A stretch of 53,553 nt of DNA from Aeromonas taiwanensis (GTDB lineage: Bacteria > Pseudomonadota > Gammaproteobacteria > Enterobacterales > Aeromonadaceae): positions 1 to 53,553 of the forward strand of contig NZ_CDDD01000021.1 of the NCBI RefSeq assembly GCF_000820165.1. Direction: 5' to 3'. The position numbers and the translations under genes were made by a program. Positions 43,159 to 52,830 of the stretch are shown here, piece after piece. Each line of letters opens with the position of its first letter. The stretch's first letter is position 1. Below the pieces are notes generated by a model, which was given only the letters and a program-made list of their open reading frames with translations, had not been told where the DNA came from and did not search any database.

Positions 43159-43845
43159 TCAGGTCAGCTCGTAGCGCAGCCAGTGGTGCAGGGCCTGCAC
43201 GGTATCGAACTGCAGATCCGCACCCCAGTCGGCGGGATCCTCATTGTCATTCAGATAACCCCAGCCTGCGACGGCGGTGCGCATCCCCGCATTGCGACCC
43301 GCCTCGATGTCGCGTACGTGATCCCCCACATAGAGGCAGTGCGCCGCGTCCACTCCGAGCCGCTCGCAGGCAAAGTACATGGGGGCGGGGTCGGGCTTGC
43401 GCACCGGCAGGGTGTCGGCGCTGACCGCCACGCCGCAGCTGGCGAGCTCGGGCAGGGCGGCCAGGAGCGGCTCGGTGAGAAAGCCCGGCTTGTTGGTGAC
43501 GATGCCCCAGGGCAGTTGCCGCTCGTCGAGCCACTCGATGAGATCCACCATGCCTTCATAGGGGCGGGTGCCGACGCAGAGGTTGGCCGCGTAGTAGTCC
43601 AGCAGGGCGGTGCGAAGGCGCGTGGCCCCGAGCTCCTCCAGCAGCTCCTCCCCAAGGCCGGCCCTGAGCAGCCCGAGGGCCCCGTGGGAGGTGGTCTGGC
43701 GGATGATGTCGTCGGACAGCGGGGCAAAGCCTTCGCTTACCAGCACGTGGTTGACGGCGGCGCCGAGATCCGGCGCGGTGTCGAGCAGAGTGCCGTCCAG
43801 ATCAAACAGGACGCAGCGAAGGGGCATCGGGTGGGGGACGCTCAT
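43159..43845 (-). CDS. HAD phosphatase, Gph/MupP type
   Basis: A 228-residue HAD hydrolase. Motif I is LFDLDGTLLDT (Asp nucleophile and acid/base), motif II is in IVTNKP, the lysine is in VRKPDP, and motif IV is YVGDHVRDIEAG. Similar enzymes are phosphoglycolate phosphatase (Gph) and the N-acetylmuramate 6-phosphate phosphatase MupP. The coupling to ubiG (start and stop overlap by one base, TGATG) is the arrangement known for mupP in Pseudomonas, which favours MupP, a cell-wall recycling step. Motifs alone do not separate the two. Confidence 0.85.
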   Translation of the reverse strand: MSVPHPMPLRCVLFDLDGTLLDTAPDLGAAVNHVLVSEGFAPLSDDIIRQTTSHGALGLLRAGLGEELLEELGATRLRTALLDYYAANLCVGTRPYEGMVDLIEWLDERQLPWGIVTNKPGFLTEPLLAALPELASCGVAVSADTLPVRKPDPAPMYFACERLGVDAAHCLYVGDHVRDIEAGRNAGMRTAVAGWGYLNDNEDPADWGADLQFDTVQALHHWLRYELT

Positions 43846-44561
43846 CAGCCTTGCTCCGGGCGCTCGAAGGCGACCATGTAGTTGACGTCGACGTTGCGAC
43901 CGAGTTTGAAGCTGTTGGAGAGCGGCGCATAGTGCACGCCGCTCATGTCGCGCACCAGCAGGCCCGCCGCCTCGCCCATGCGACAGAGTTCGGCCGGGGT
44001 GATGAACTTCTTGTGATCGTGGGTGCCCTTGGGGACCATCTTCAGCAGGTACTCGGCCCCGAGGATCATCATCAGATAGGCTTTGGGATTGCGGTTGATG
44101 GTGGAGACGAACACCTTGCCCCCCGGCCGTACCAGGGTTGCGATGGCGCGCAGCACCGAGGCCGGGTCCGGCACGTGCTCCAGCATCTCCATGCAGGTGA
44201 CGACGTCATACTGGCCCGGGGCTTCGTCTGCGTGGGCTTCGGCGGTGATCTGGCGATACTCGAGCTCCACCCCTGCTTCCAGTGCGTGCAGACGGGCGAC
44301 GCCGAGGGGCTCCTTGCCCATGTCGATGCCGGTGACGCGGGCTCCCCGGCGGGCCATGCTCTCGGAGAGGATGCCGCCGCCGCAGCCGATGTCGAGCACG
44401 CGCTTGCCAAACAGGCCGCCGCTCTTGTCGGTGATCCAGTCAAGGCGCACCGGGTTGATTTGATGCAGCGGCTTGAATTCGCCCTCCATGTCCCACCAGC
44501 GGGAGGCGATGGCTTCAAATTTGGCGATTTCTGTCAGATCGACATTGGCATCACTATTCAT
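43845..44561 (-). CDS. ubiG: Ubiquinone biosynthesis O-methyltransferase
   Basis: A 238-residue SAM methyltransferase performing both O-methylations of ubiquinone synthesis, at the membrane surface. [20 protein letters not shown] is the family N-terminus, [13 protein letters not shown] is motif I, and [16 protein letters not shown] and [12 protein letters not shown] follow. The ATG at 44561 aligns with E. coli UbiG; an upstream start would give an extra 16 residues without support. It is divergent from gyrA, as in E. coli, and coupled to the downstream phosphatase gene. Confidence 0.96.
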   Translation of the reverse strand: MNSDANVDLTEIAKFEAIASRWWDMEGEFKPLHQINPVRLDWITDKSGGLFGKRVLDIGCGGGILSESMARRGARVTGIDMGKEPLGVARLHALEAGVELEYRQITAEAHADEAPGQYDVVTCMEMLEHVPDPASVLRAIATLVRPGGKVFVSTINRNPKAYLMMILGAEYLLKMVPKGTHDHKKFITPAELCRMGEAAGLLVRDMSGVHYAPLSNSFKLGRNVDVNYMVAFERPEQG

Positions 44562-44760
44562 GTTTTGATGATCCTGTGGCAAGGCGCGCAGCGGGCTGGG
44601 CGCGCGCAATCTATTGTCCTGGCGCGCATTATAACGGACCGACCTCGTCGCACCAGCCCGATGTGCTCATCGGATTTGTGGCTTAATGTATTTGGCTCAG
44701 TGTGTTACCATGTCGCGCTGTTTAAGCCAAAGAACAACTAATTAGGGATTAAGGCTTTCT

Positions 44761-47508
44761 ATGAGCGATCTGGCCAGAGAGATCACGCCGGTCAACATCG
44801 AAGAAGAGCTCAAGAGTTCCTATCTGGATTACGCCATGAGCGTGATCGTAGGACGAGCTCTGCCGGATGTGCGTGATGGCTTGAAACCGGTTCACCGCCG
44901 CGTTCTGTATGCAATGAACGAGCTGGGGAACGACTGGAACAAGCCCTATAAAAAATCGGCCCGTGTGGTCGGTGACGTAATCGGTAAATATCACCCGCAT
45001 GGCGACAGCGCCGTGTATGACACCATCGTCCGTATGGCGCAGGATTTCTCCATGCGCTACATGCTGGTCGACGGTCAGGGCAACTTCGGTTCGGTGGACG
45101 GCGACAACGCCGCGGCCATGCGTTACACCGAAGTGCGGATGGCGCGCATCTCCCACGAGCTGCTGGCCGATCTGGACAAAGAGACCGTGGACTGGGTGCC
45201 GAACTACGACGGCACCGAGATGATCCCGGCTGTCATGCCCACCAAGGTCCCCACCCTGCTGGTCAACGGCTCCTCCGGTATCGCGGTGGGCATGGCGACC
45301 AACATCCCGCCTCACAACCTCACCGAGATTGTCAACGGCTGTCTGGCGCTGATCGAAAACGGCGACCTCACCATTGACGAGCTGATGACCCATGTCACCG
45401 GCCCGGATTTCCCCACCGGCGGCATCATCAACGGTCGTTCCGGCATCGTGCAGGCGTACCGTACCGGTCGCGGCTCCATCTATGTGCGCGCCAAGGCCGA
45501 GGTGGAAGTGGACGAGAAGAGCGGTCGCGAGACCATCATCGTCCACGAGATCCCCTATCAGGTGAACAAGGCTCGTCTGATCGAGAAGATCGCCGAGCTG
45601 GTCAAAGAGAAGAAGATCGAGGGCATCAGCGCCCTGCGCGATGAGTCCGACAAGGACGGCATGCGCATCGTCATCGAGATCAAGCGCGGCGAGTCCGGCG
45701 AGATTGTGCTGAACAATCTCTACAAGCACACCCAGATGCAGACCACGTTCGGCATCAACATGGTGGCGCTGGACAACAACCAGCCCAAGGTGATGAACCT
45801 TAAAGAGATCCTGGATGCCTTCCTGCTGCACCGCCGCGAAGTGGTGACCCGCCGGACCGTGTTCGAACTGCGCAAGGCGCGGGATCGGGCGCACATCCTG
45901 GAAGGGTTGGCGGTGGCTCTGGCCAACATCGATCCCATCATCGAGCTCATTCGCCACAGTGCGACCCCGGCGGATGCGAAAGCCGCCCTGGTGGCCAAGG
46001 GTTGGGAACTCGGCAACGTGGCCGCCATGCTGGAAAAAGCGGGCGACGACGCGGCTCGCCCCGAGTGGCTGGAGCCGGAGTTCGGCATTCGCGACGGCCA
46101 GTACTTCCTGACCGAGATCCAGGCTCAGGCCATCCTTGACCTGCGTCTGCACAAGCTGACCGGCCTCGAGCACGAGAAGATCCTGGAAGAGTATCAATCT
46201 CTGCTGGATCTCATCGCCGAGCTGCTGCACATCCTGGCGAGCCCGGAACGCCTGATGGAAGTGATCCGCGATGAACTGCTGGCCGTGCGCGAGCAGTACG
46301 GCGACGAGCGTCGCACCGAGATCAGCATGTCCAGTGCCGAGATCAACATCGAAGATCTGATCACCCCGGAAGACGTGGTCGTGACCCTGTCTCACCAGGG
46401 CTATGTGAAGTATCAGCCGCTCTCCGACTACGAGGCCCAGCGCCGCGGTGGTCGTGGCAAGTCGGCCACCCGGATCAAGGAAGAGGACTTTGTGGAGCGT
46501 CTGCTGGTGGCCAACACCCACGACACCATTCTGTGCTTCTCCACCCGTGGCAAGGTCTACTGGCTCAAGGTGTATCAGCTGCCGGAGGCGTCCCGTGGCG
46601 CCCGCGGTCGTCCGATCATCAACCTGTTGCCGCTGGAAGAGGGTGAGCGCATCACCGCCATCCTGCCGGTGAAAGAGTATGACGCCGAGAAGTACGTCTT
46701 CTTCGCCACCGCCAACGGCACTGTGAAGAAGACCAGCCTGTCCGACTTCAGCCGTCCGCTCTCCTCCGGTATTCGCGCCATCAACCTCAAAGAGGGTGAT
46801 GAGCTGATCGGGGTGGACATCACCGATGGCAGCAACGAGATCATGCTCTTCTCCGACGCGGGCAAGGTTGTTCGCTTCGCGGAAGGCAGCGGTCGCGCTG
46901 ATGCCGATGCCACTGACGAGGTCGAAACCGACGACGACGCCGGCAACGACGATGATGGCAGCGACAACGGCGAAGGCAGCGAGAGCAAGGGCACCTTCAA
47001 GGGCGTGCGACCCATGGGCCGTACCGCTGCCGGTGTGCGCGGCATCAAGCTGGGCGCCGGTGACAAGGTAGTCTCCCTTATCGTGCCGCGCGGCGAAGGG
47101 GCTATCCTCACCGCCACCGAGAACGGCTACGGCAAGCGCACTGCGCTGGACGAATACCCGACCAAGAGCCGTGGTACCCAGGGCGTTATCTCCATCAAGG
47201 TGGATGAACGCAACGGCAAGGTGATCGATGCGATCCAGGTCGAGGATACCGACCAGATCATGCTGATCACCAATGGCGGTACCCTGGTGCGTACCCGTGT
47301 TGCCGAGGTGAGCGTCATCGGTCGTAACACAGGCGGTGTACGTCTGATCCGTACCGGTGAAGACGAAACCGTGGTCGGCTTGCAGCGCGTTGCCGAGAGC
47401 GACGAAGAGGAAACCGAGGCCCTGGCCGTCGAGGGGGAGGTGTCTGAAGGCACCGACACCGCCGCAGACACCGGTGCCGTCGATGAAGGGGAGGCGGGCG
47501 ACGAGTAA
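44761..47508 (+). CDS. gyrA: DNA gyrase subunit A
   Basis: A 915-residue (E. coli 875) gyrase subunit that cuts and rejoins DNA to introduce negative supercoils. The breakage-reunion domain has the catalytic Tyr122 in AAMRYTE. The quinolone-resistance region reads [10 protein letters not shown], with Ser83 and Asp87, the residues of quinolone-sensitive enzymes. The C-terminal DNA-wrapping pinwheel starts with the GyrA box QRRGGRGK (560-567). An acidic insert of about 36 residues lies at 713-748 within the pinwheel, and a second acidic tail ends the protein; together they explain the extra length. AAGG precedes the ATG. Monocistronic with a strong terminator. Confidence 0.97.
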   Translation: MSDLAREITPVNIEEELKSSYLDYAMSVIVGRALPDVRDGLKPVHRRVLYAMNELGNDWNKPYKKSARVVGDVIGKYHPHGDSAVYDTIVRMAQDFSMRYMLVDGQGNFGSVDGDNAAAMRYTEVRMARISHELLADLDKETVDWVPNYDGTEMIPAVMPTKVPTLLVNGSSGIAVGMATNIPPHNLTEIVNGCLALIENGDLTIDELMTHVTGPDFPTGGIINGRSGIVQAYRTGRGSIYVRAKAEVEVDEKSGRETIIVHEIPYQVNKARLIEKIAELVKEKKIEGISALRDESDKDGMRIVIEIKRGESGEIVLNNLYKHTQMQTTFGINMVALDNNQPKVMNLKEILDAFLLHRREVVTRRTVFELRKARDRAHILEGLAVALANIDPIIELIRHSATPADAKAALVAKGWELGNVAAMLEKAGDDAARPEWLEPEFGIRDGQYFLTEIQAQAILDLRLHKLTGLEHEKILEEYQSLLDLIAELLHILASPERLMEVIRDELLAVREQYGDERRTEISMSSAEINIEDLITPEDVVVTLSHQGYVKYQPLSDYEAQRRGGRGKSATRIKEEDFVERLLVANTHDTILCFSTRGKVYWLKVYQLPEASRGARGRPIINLLPLEEGERITAILPVKEYDAEKYVFFATANGTVKKTSLSDFSRPLSSGIRAINLKEGDELIGVDITDGSNEIMLFSDAGKVVRFAEGSGRADADATDEVETDDDAGNDDDGSDNGEGSESKGTFKGVRPMGRTAAGVRGIKLGAGDKVVSLIVPRGEGAILTATENGYGKRTALDEYPTKSRGTQGVISIKVDERNGKVIDAIQVEDTDQIMLITNGGTLVRTRVAEVSVIGRNTGGVRLIRTGEDETVVGLQRVAESDEEETEALAVEGEVSEGTDTAADTGAVDEGEAGDE

Positions 47509-47528
47509 TCGTTCCCCCTTTAACCGAT

Positions 47529-47559
47529 AAAAAGAGCGACCTTCAGGTCGCTCTTTTTT
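47529..47559 (+). terminator. gyrA terminator
   Basis: Thirteen-bp arms (47529-47541 and 47546-47558) around TTCA, followed by a T run. Confidence 0.95.
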
Positions 47560-47705
47560 ATGTCCGCCGTTCGGTCATTCCCGCCCAGTAGCCACCATAG
47601 TAGCAACCGAGATGCCATCGGGGCGTCATGCCCTTGTCATGGGGGCAGGGCATCTTGCCTGTGTCGGCGATCACAACGGCGGCCTCCGCCGCGAAGGAGC
47701 ATCTT

Positions 47706-47879
47706 ATGACGAGCTGGGTAATGTGGGAAATCTGGTGGAGCCGGATGTGGGGACAGGAGACTGGGAAGAATGTACCCGCCGGGGAAGAGGAGGTTGCGTA
47801 TGAACCTTCACGCCTGCCGGCGGAGCTGATCGTGCAGGGTAAACCGGTGCATTCTTATCCATCGAGAGCGCGAGGTTGA
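47706..47879 (+). CDS. Probable 57-residue tryptophan-rich small protein
   Basis: A 174-base frame beginning MTSWVMWEIWWSRMWGQETG. Five of the first 15 residues are tryptophan, followed by an acidic and then a neutral tail ending SYPSRARG. An AAGGAG site seven bases before the ATG is a strong sign of translation. The N-terminus could lie in the membrane surface as an amphipathic helix. It stands between gyrA and a convergent radical-SAM gene. No family is known to me; the frame upstream of 47706 is open but without a ribosome site. Confidence 0.55.
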   Translation: MTSWVMWEIWWSRMWGQETGKNVPAGEEEVAYEPSRLPAELIVQGKPVHSYPSRARG

Positions 47880-47888
47880 GGGCAAGGC

Positions 47889-48944
47889 TCAAAACAGCCG
47901 CAGTTGCTCGCCCGGGCGGATGAAACGATCCAGGTTCAGCTGGATGTGGCGCTTGCCCAGTTGCAGCCGCCTGCTGATGAGGCGAAAGCGCTGGGCCAGC
48001 AAGTCGGCAAACTGCCCTTCTCCTCGCATGCGGGTGCCGAAGGCGGGACTGTTGAAGACACCGCCCCGGCTTGCCCTCAGCTGGTTCAATATGGCCTCCT
48101 TCTGGCCCGGATAGTACTCATCCAGCCAGTCGCTGAAGAGGGTGGTCAGCTCGTGGGGCAGACGCAGCAGGATGTAATCTGCGCAACCTGCCCCGGCGGC
48201 CACGGCGGCCTTGATAATCTGTTCAAGCTCGGGTTCGTTGAGCCGCGGGATCATGGGAGCGGCCAGCACCCCGACCGGCACGCCTGCCAGCGCCAGCTTC
48301 TCGATCACCTTGAGCCGGCCCGCCCCTGTGCTGGCCCTTGGCTCCAGCTGTCGCCGCAGGGTTTCATTCAAGGTAGTGACCGACACCATCACCTGGCAGA
48401 GCCCTTCCCGGGCCAGCTCCGTCAGCAGATCGAGGTCGCGCAGGATCATGGCGCTCTTGGTGATGATCCCCACCGGGTGGCGATGGGCCAGCATCACCTC
48501 CAGCAGCTGGCGGGTGAGGCGATAGTGGTGTTCGATGGGCTGATAGGGGTCGGTATTGGCCCCGAGGAATATGATTTGGGGTTGGTAGCTCGGCTTGGCA
48601 AACTCCCGGCGCAGCAGCTCGCCGGCGTTGAGCTTGGCAAATAGCCGGGTCTCGAAGTCGAGACCCGGAGAGAGCTCGAGGTAGGCGTGGCTCGGTCTGG
48701 CATAGCAGTAAATGCAGCCGTGTTCGCACCCTTGATAGGGATTGATGGAGCGGCCGAAGGGGACGTCCGGCGAGCTGTTGTAGCTGATGATGCTGCGGGC
48801 GGTGATTTCTTTCACCTCGGTACGGGGAACGCCCGCTTCAAACGCAGCCTCCCACTCGGTAGATGACCAGCCATCATCGACGGCGTCGATCTGCGGGCCG
48901 CTGAAGCGGTGCTCGATATTGTGGCTGCTGCCTCGTCCTGCCAT
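47889..48944 (-). CDS. PA0069-type radical SAM protein
   Basis: A 351-residue radical SAM enzyme. The cluster motif is CEHGCIYCYARPSH, the CxxxCxxC form as found in relatives of spore photoproduct lyase. The surrounding blocks (INPYQGCEHGC, IIFLGANTDPYQPIE and VGIITKSAMILRDLDLL) mark the PA0069 group. The TIM-barrel part covers about 60-290, and the C-terminal portion is helical and basic. The reaction is unknown. It is convergent with the 57-residue gene and is preceded by a purine-rich ribosome site. Confidence 0.85.
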   Translation of the reverse strand: MAGRGSSHNIEHRFSGPQIDAVDDGWSSTEWEAAFEAGVPRTEVKEITARSIISYNSSPDVPFGRSINPYQGCEHGCIYCYARPSHAYLELSPGLDFETRLFAKLNAGELLRREFAKPSYQPQIIFLGANTDPYQPIEHHYRLTRQLLEVMLAHRHPVGIITKSAMILRDLDLLTELAREGLCQVMVSVTTLNETLRRQLEPRASTGAGRLKVIEKLALAGVPVGVLAAPMIPRLNEPELEQIIKAAVAAGAGCADYILLRLPHELTTLFSDWLDEYYPGQKEAILNQLRASRGGVFNSPAFGTRMRGEGQFADLLAQRFRLISRRLQLGKRHIQLNLDRFIRPGEQLRLF

Positions 48945-49113
48945 CTCATTCCCCAGGTGGCTGTATATTCATACAGTCATTTTGCAGAGAGGAAAGTCAA
49001 ACTGCAAGTCCGCCAGGCCAGGGCAAAGAAGTAACGCCAAGACATCTCCTGCTTGATCTGTTGCTACATTTCGTTTACATAGACGAAATGCGAACTGGAT
49101 CACGGAAATCCCT

Positions 49114-49704
49114 ATGAAACCCACTACCTCCCGCTGGCTCTTCATCGCCATCCTCGCCCTGGTCATCTGGCGTCTGATCCCGCTCTCCACCGAACAGGAG
49201 ATGGCGGCAGCCAACCGTGCCTGGCGGACAGGGCACTTTGATGAAGCGACCCGGATCTGGTCGCCTCTGGCGGATGAGGGCCAGCCAAGGGCCCAAGCGT
49301 TGATGGGCTGGAGCCATGAAGTGGGGCAGGGGAGCGAGCAGGACATGGGCCTCGCCATCGCACTCTATCGTCAGTCCGCCGAGGCGGGGGATGCCTTCGG
49401 TCAATACCGACTGGCGGAGGTCTATCTGCGGGGCGTCGGGGTGACGCGGGATCTGCGCGAGGCGTTTCGCTGGATGGAGCTGGCTGCCAAGAACGGTGAT
49501 GTGCCCGCCATGCTGAAGGTAGGGGTGCTGCACCTGATGGGGGTCAATGGCCGTGTCGACATGGCCGAGGCGAAGCAGTGGCTCTATCAGGCCTCGCAAA
49601 AGGGCAACAAGATGGCACTTCAGGTGTTGCAGGAGATGGCGCTGGCCGAGGAGGGGCGCAGCGCCTTCGATTTCAACGGCAGCTCTCTGTTGAGCGCCGG
49701 CTAG
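49114..49704 (+). CDS. Sel1-repeat protein with N-terminal membrane anchor
   Basis: A 196-residue protein. A hydrophobic span (SRWLFIAILALVIWRLIPL, residues 6-24) acts as an anchor or signal. At least three Sel1-like repeats of about 36 residues follow (residues about 52-168), with the usual A-LG, G-A-A and Y-A patterns, for example AIALYRQSAEAGDAFGQYRL and AFRWMELAAKNGDVPAM. Sel1 repeats are protein-binding scaffolds, here probably facing the periplasm. No partner is indicated. A CGGAAA stretch precedes the ATG. Confidence 0.82.
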   Translation: MKPTTSRWLFIAILALVIWRLIPLSTEQEMAAANRAWRTGHFDEATRIWSPLADEGQPRAQALMGWSHEVGQGSEQDMGLAIALYRQSAEAGDAFGQYRLAEVYLRGVGVTRDLREAFRWMELAAKNGDVPAMLKVGVLHLMGVNGRVDMAEAKQWLYQASQKGNKMALQVLQEMALAEEGRSAFDFNGSSLLSAG

Positions 49705-49708
49705 CGAG

Positions 49709-49921
49709 TCAGCGGCTGGCGGTGACCTTGCCCGGGGTCACGTCGGTGACATAGAGGGTACTGCGTTCGGCGCTGTGCACTATGCTGCATACCTCGCGCT
49801 TGCTGCCATCGCTCAGGATCACCAGCTCCCCGATATGCACGGGACAGTGTGTCGTCAGCAGGTGGTCCGGGTGGATGATCTTCTCCGCATGCTCCGGAAA
49901 CGAAATGTCATAGGTGTACAT
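49709..49921 (-). CDS. Small conserved protein, paralogue of the gene at 17252-17455
   Basis: A 70-residue protein beginning MYTYDISFPEHAEKI. It aligns along its whole length with the 67-residue product at 17252-17455: MYTY/MYSY, PDH in both, ILSDGSK/ILSDGSR, and STLYV/SSLYL. Two ATGs are adjacent; the inner one (49921) matches the paralogue and has AGGAG at about six bases. It is convergent with the Sel1 gene, five bases apart. Function unknown. Confidence 0.7.
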   Translation of the reverse strand: MYTYDISFPEHAEKIIHPDHLLTTHCPVHIGELVILSDGSKREVCSIVHSAERSTLYVTDVTPGKVTASR

Positions 49922-50060
49922 CATGCTCTCCTTGCTTGGGCTGTCGCCTCACTGGAAACCTAGCACAGCGTGTGGTTTCGCGGGGCGGCGTGCCAGCCTC
50001 GGCGCCCTCCGATGATTGGGTCCGGCCTGTTTCCATGGTATGCAAAATCGCCAAGACAAC

Positions 50061-50088
50061 TTGTCTGAGTTGTCGCGTCTGATACAAT
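50061..50088 (+). promoter_or_regulatory. thrS operon promoter
   Basis: TTGTCT (50061-50066) and TACAAT (50083-50088) are 16 bp apart, with a TG one base before the -10 (extended -10). A GACAAC/GTTGTC inverted repeat (50055-50074) overlaps the -35. The start point near 50095 gives a leader of about 169 bases. Confidence 0.7.
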
Positions 50089-50154
50089 CCTTCGCTGTAC
50101 CTGTCAATTGCAAGCCATGCACAGCCATCAGAGTGTGTACCACGGTGTGTAGCA

Positions 50155-50171
50155 ACCGCATTGTGAGCGGT
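50155..50171 (+). promoter_or_regulatory. thrS leader anticodon-arm mimic 1 (UGU loop)
   Basis: In the RNA, a 5-bp stem ACCGC/GCGGU closes a seven-base loop AUUGUGA. In tRNA numbering the loop gives U33 and anticodon 34-36 UGU, a threonine anticodon. The stem length is that of an anticodon arm. It occupies the place of domain 4 of the E. coli thrS operator. Confidence 0.65.
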
Positions 50172-50221
50172 GAAACATTCACGTGAACAGCTTGAGATTC
50201 AAGGACATTTTTCATTCACAT

Positions 50222-50242
50222 GTGCCCTTTGGTAGGGGGCAC
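50222..50242 (+). promoter_or_regulatory. thrS leader anticodon-arm mimic 2 (GGU loop)
   Basis: GUGCCC pairs with GGGCAC, plus one U-G pair, closing a seven-base loop UUGGUAG: U33, anticodon GGU (threonine) and A37. The anticodon-like triplet lies at -33 to -31 from the thrS start codon, as in domain 2 of the E. coli thrS operator. The Shine-Dalgarno follows at about 50251. Confidence 0.75.
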
Positions 50243-50263
50243 CACTGTCTAAGGAAACACCGA

Positions 50264-52192
50264 ATGCCAATCATTACTCTGCCTGACGGCAGCCAACGTC
50301 AATTCCCCCACGCCGTTTCCGTCATGGACGTCGCCGCAGACATCGGTCCCGGCCTCGCCAAGGCGTGCATTGCCGGCCGGGTGAACGGTGAACTGGTGGA
50401 TGCTTGCGAGCTGATCGAAGCCGATGCCTCCCTGGCCATCATCACCGCCAAAGACGAAGACGGTCTGGACATCCTGCGCCACTCCTGTGCCCACCTGTTG
50501 GGTCATGCCATCAAGCAGCTCTGGCCCCAGACCAAGATGGCCATCGGTCCCGTCATCGACAACGGTTTCTATTACGACGTCGATCTCGACCGCACCCTGA
50601 CCGAGGAAGATCTGGCCGCCCTGGAAGAGCGCATGCTGGCGCTGGCCGCCAAGGATTACGACGTCGTCAAGAAGAAGGTCTCCTGGCAGGAAGCGCGCGA
50701 TGTGTTCGCAGCCCGTGGCGAGACCTACAAGGTCGAGATCCTGGATCAGAACATCGCCCGTGATGATCAGCCCGGTCTCTATCATCACGAAGAGTACGTC
50801 GACATGTGCCGCGGCCCGCACGTGCCCAACATGCGTCACTGCCATCACTTCAAGCTGCAGAAGATGTCCGGCGCCTACTGGCGCGGTGACTCCAACAACA
50901 AGATGCTGCAGCGCATCTACGGTACCGCCTGGGCCGACAAGAAACAGCTGAAGGCGTATCTGCAGCGCCTCGAAGAGGCCGCCAAGCGCGACCACCGCAA
51001 GATCGGCAAGCAGCTCGACCTGTACCACATGCAGGAAGAAGCGCCTGGCATGGTGTTCTGGCACAACGACGGCTGGACCATCTTCCGCGAGCTGGAGACC
51101 TTCATCCGCGGCAAGCTCAAAGAGTACGACTATCAGGAAGTGAAGGGTCCCTTCATGATGGATCGCGTGCTGTGGGAGCGTTCAGGTCACTGGGAGAAAT
51201 ACGCCCAGGCCATGTTCACCACCCAGTCCGAGAACCGCGAGTACGCCATCAAGCCGATGAACTGCCCGGGCCACGTGCAGATCTTCAACCAGGGCCTGAA
51301 ATCCTACCGCGATCTGCCGCTGCGCATGGCCGAGTTCGGCTCCTGCCACCGCAACGAGCCGTCCGGTTCCCTGCACGGCCTGATGCGGGTACGTGGCTTC
51401 ACCCAGGATGATGCCCATATTTTCTGTACCGAAGAGCAGATCATGGAAGAGGTGTCTGCGTGCATCCGCATGGTCTACGACGTCTACGGTACCTTCGGCT
51501 TCGAGAACATCGTGGTCAAGCTCTCCACCCGTCCCGAGCAGCGCATCGGCTCCGACGAAGCCTGGGATCGCGCCGAGGCTGCCCTGGCCGAAGCGCTGGA
51601 GCTGAACGGTCTGAAGTTCGACCTGCAGCCGGGCGAGGGAGCCTTCTACGGTCCGAAGATCGAGTTCACCCTGCACGATTGCCTTGATCGTGCCTGGCAG
51701 TGTGGTACCGTGCAGCTCGACTTTGCCCTGCCGGGCCGCCTTGGCGCCACTTACGTGGGCGAAGACAACGAGCGCCACGTGCCCGTGATGATCCACCGCG
51801 CCATTCTGGGCTCGCTGGAGCGCTTCATCGGGATCCTGACTGAAGAGTACGCCGGTTTCTTCCCGACCTGGCTGGCTCCGACCCAGGCCGTGGTGATGAA
51901 TATCACGGATAACCAGGCCGATTATGCGGTGAAAGTTGCCAAAGCATTGAATGATGCGGGCCTTCGCGCAAAAGCGGACTTGAGAAATGAGAAGATTGGC
52001 TTTAAAATCCGCGAGCATACTTTGAAGCGGGTACCCTTCATGCTGGTCTGCGGCGATAAAGAAGTAGAAGCCGGCAAGATTGCAGTGCGTACTCGTAAAG
52101 GGGCTGACCTGGGCTCTTATCCTGTTGAAGAGCTGATTGCTCTGTTGACCCAGGAAGTTCAGACCCGCGGACAAAAGAAAGTGGAGGAATAA
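50264..52192 (+). CDS. thrS: Threonine-tRNA ligase
   Basis: A 642-residue enzyme (E. coli 642) charging tRNA-Thr. The N-terminal TGS-like domain ([19 protein letters not shown]) is followed by the editing domain with [10 protein letters not shown] and [13 protein letters not shown], which removes mischarged serine. The class II catalytic core has zinc ligands in MNCPGH and around [18 protein letters not shown], and the anticodon-binding domain lies at the end. AAGGA nine bases before the ATG at 50264 and alignment with E. coli set the start; the frame is open upstream but lies in the leader. Translation is probably autoregulated by binding of ThrRS to the leader mimics. Confidence 0.97.
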   Translation: MPIITLPDGSQRQFPHAVSVMDVAADIGPGLAKACIAGRVNGELVDACELIEADASLAIITAKDEDGLDILRHSCAHLLGHAIKQLWPQTKMAIGPVIDNGFYYDVDLDRTLTEEDLAALEERMLALAAKDYDVVKKKVSWQEARDVFAARGETYKVEILDQNIARDDQPGLYHHEEYVDMCRGPHVPNMRHCHHFKLQKMSGAYWRGDSNNKMLQRIYGTAWADKKQLKAYLQRLEEAAKRDHRKIGKQLDLYHMQEEAPGMVFWHNDGWTIFRELETFIRGKLKEYDYQEVKGPFMMDRVLWERSGHWEKYAQAMFTTQSENREYAIKPMNCPGHVQIFNQGLKSYRDLPLRMAEFGSCHRNEPSGSLHGLMRVRGFTQDDAHIFCTEEQIMEEVSACIRMVYDVYGTFGFENIVVKLSTRPEQRIGSDEAWDRAEAALAEALELNGLKFDLQPGEGAFYGPKIEFTLHDCLDRAWQCGTVQLDFALPGRLGATYVGEDNERHVPVMIHRAILGSLERFIGILTEEYAGFFPTWLAPTQAVVMNITDNQADYAVKVAKALNDAGLRAKADLRNEKIGFKIREHTLKRVPFMLVCGDKEVEAGKIAVRTRKGADLGSYPVEELIALLTQEVQTRGQKKVEE

Positions 52193-52195
52193 GCT

Positions 52196-52744
52196 ATAAA
52201 AGGCGGAAAAAAACTGGGCAAGCAACCGCAAGCCCGCGCTCACCGGATCAATGAAGAGATCCGTCTGAAAGAAGTTCGTCTGACTGGCCTGGATGGTGAA
52301 GCCATTGGCATCACCTCCATCCAGGATGCTCTGAACTTGGCCCTTGAGGCCGGAGTGGATCTGGTCGAGATCAGTCCGAACGCTGAGCCGCCCGTTTGCC
52401 GGATCATGGATTACGGCAAATTCCTCTACGAAAAGAGCAAAACCACCAAAGAACAGAAGAAAAAGCAGAAAGTCGTCCAGGTCAAGGAAATCAAATTCCG
52501 TCCTGGCACCGACGAAGGCGACTATCAGGTAAAACTACGCAACCTGGTTCGCTTTCTGGAAGACGGGGACAAGGCGAAGGTCACCCTGCGCTTCCGTGGT
52601 CGTGAAATGGCCCACCAGGATCTTGGTATCAAGGTTCTGGAGCGAGTCAAGAACGACCTGGAAGAGCTGGCCGTAGTCGAATCGTTCCCGAAAGTCGAAG
52701 GCCGTCAAGCTGTGATGGTCCTCGCACCCAAGAAGAAATCTTAA
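52196..52744 (+). CDS. infC: Translation initiation factor IF-3 (AUA start)
   Basis: About 182 residues (E. coli 180), binding the 30S subunit and enforcing correct start codons. The N-terminal domain reads [20 protein letters not shown] with [14 protein letters not shown] after it, the linker region is [18 protein letters not shown], and the C-terminal domain is [20 protein letters not shown] onward. No ATG, GTG or TTG stands at the right place; the frame begins at ATA 52196, eight bases after GGAGG, and the next codons (AAA GGC GGA) match the E. coli gene, which starts with AUU. A near-cognate start lets IF3 repress its own synthesis. Only three bases separate it from thrS. Confidence 0.93.
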   Translation: MKGGKKLGKQPQARAHRINEEIRLKEVRLTGLDGEAIGITSIQDALNLALEAGVDLVEISPNAEPPVCRIMDYGKFLYEKSKTTKEQKKKQKVVQVKEIKFRPGTDEGDYQVKLRNLVRFLEDGDKAKVTLRFRGREMAHQDLGIKVLERVKNDLEELAVVESFPKVEGRQAVMVLAPKKKS

Positions 52745-52759
52745 GGCCCACAAGAAATT

Positions 52760-52785
52760 GACTCATGGGGCTTGCTCCATGAGTC
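52760..52785 (+). promoter_or_regulatory. Stem-loop between infC and rpmI
   Basis: Eleven-bp stem (52760-52770 and 52775-52785, one G-U pair) with loop CTTG. No U tract follows, so it is not a simple terminator. It lies where the L20 operator of the rpmI-rplT message is found in other bacteria. Confidence 0.5.
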
Positions 52786-52830
52786 GGTTCGCCTTGCGAT
52801 TTTGTTGTCACTCACAATGCGGAGTATGAA

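Noticed and set aside
44749..46521. A 590-codon minus-strand frame opposite gyrA
   Set aside because: Shadow of gyrA; no domain, no ribosome site.
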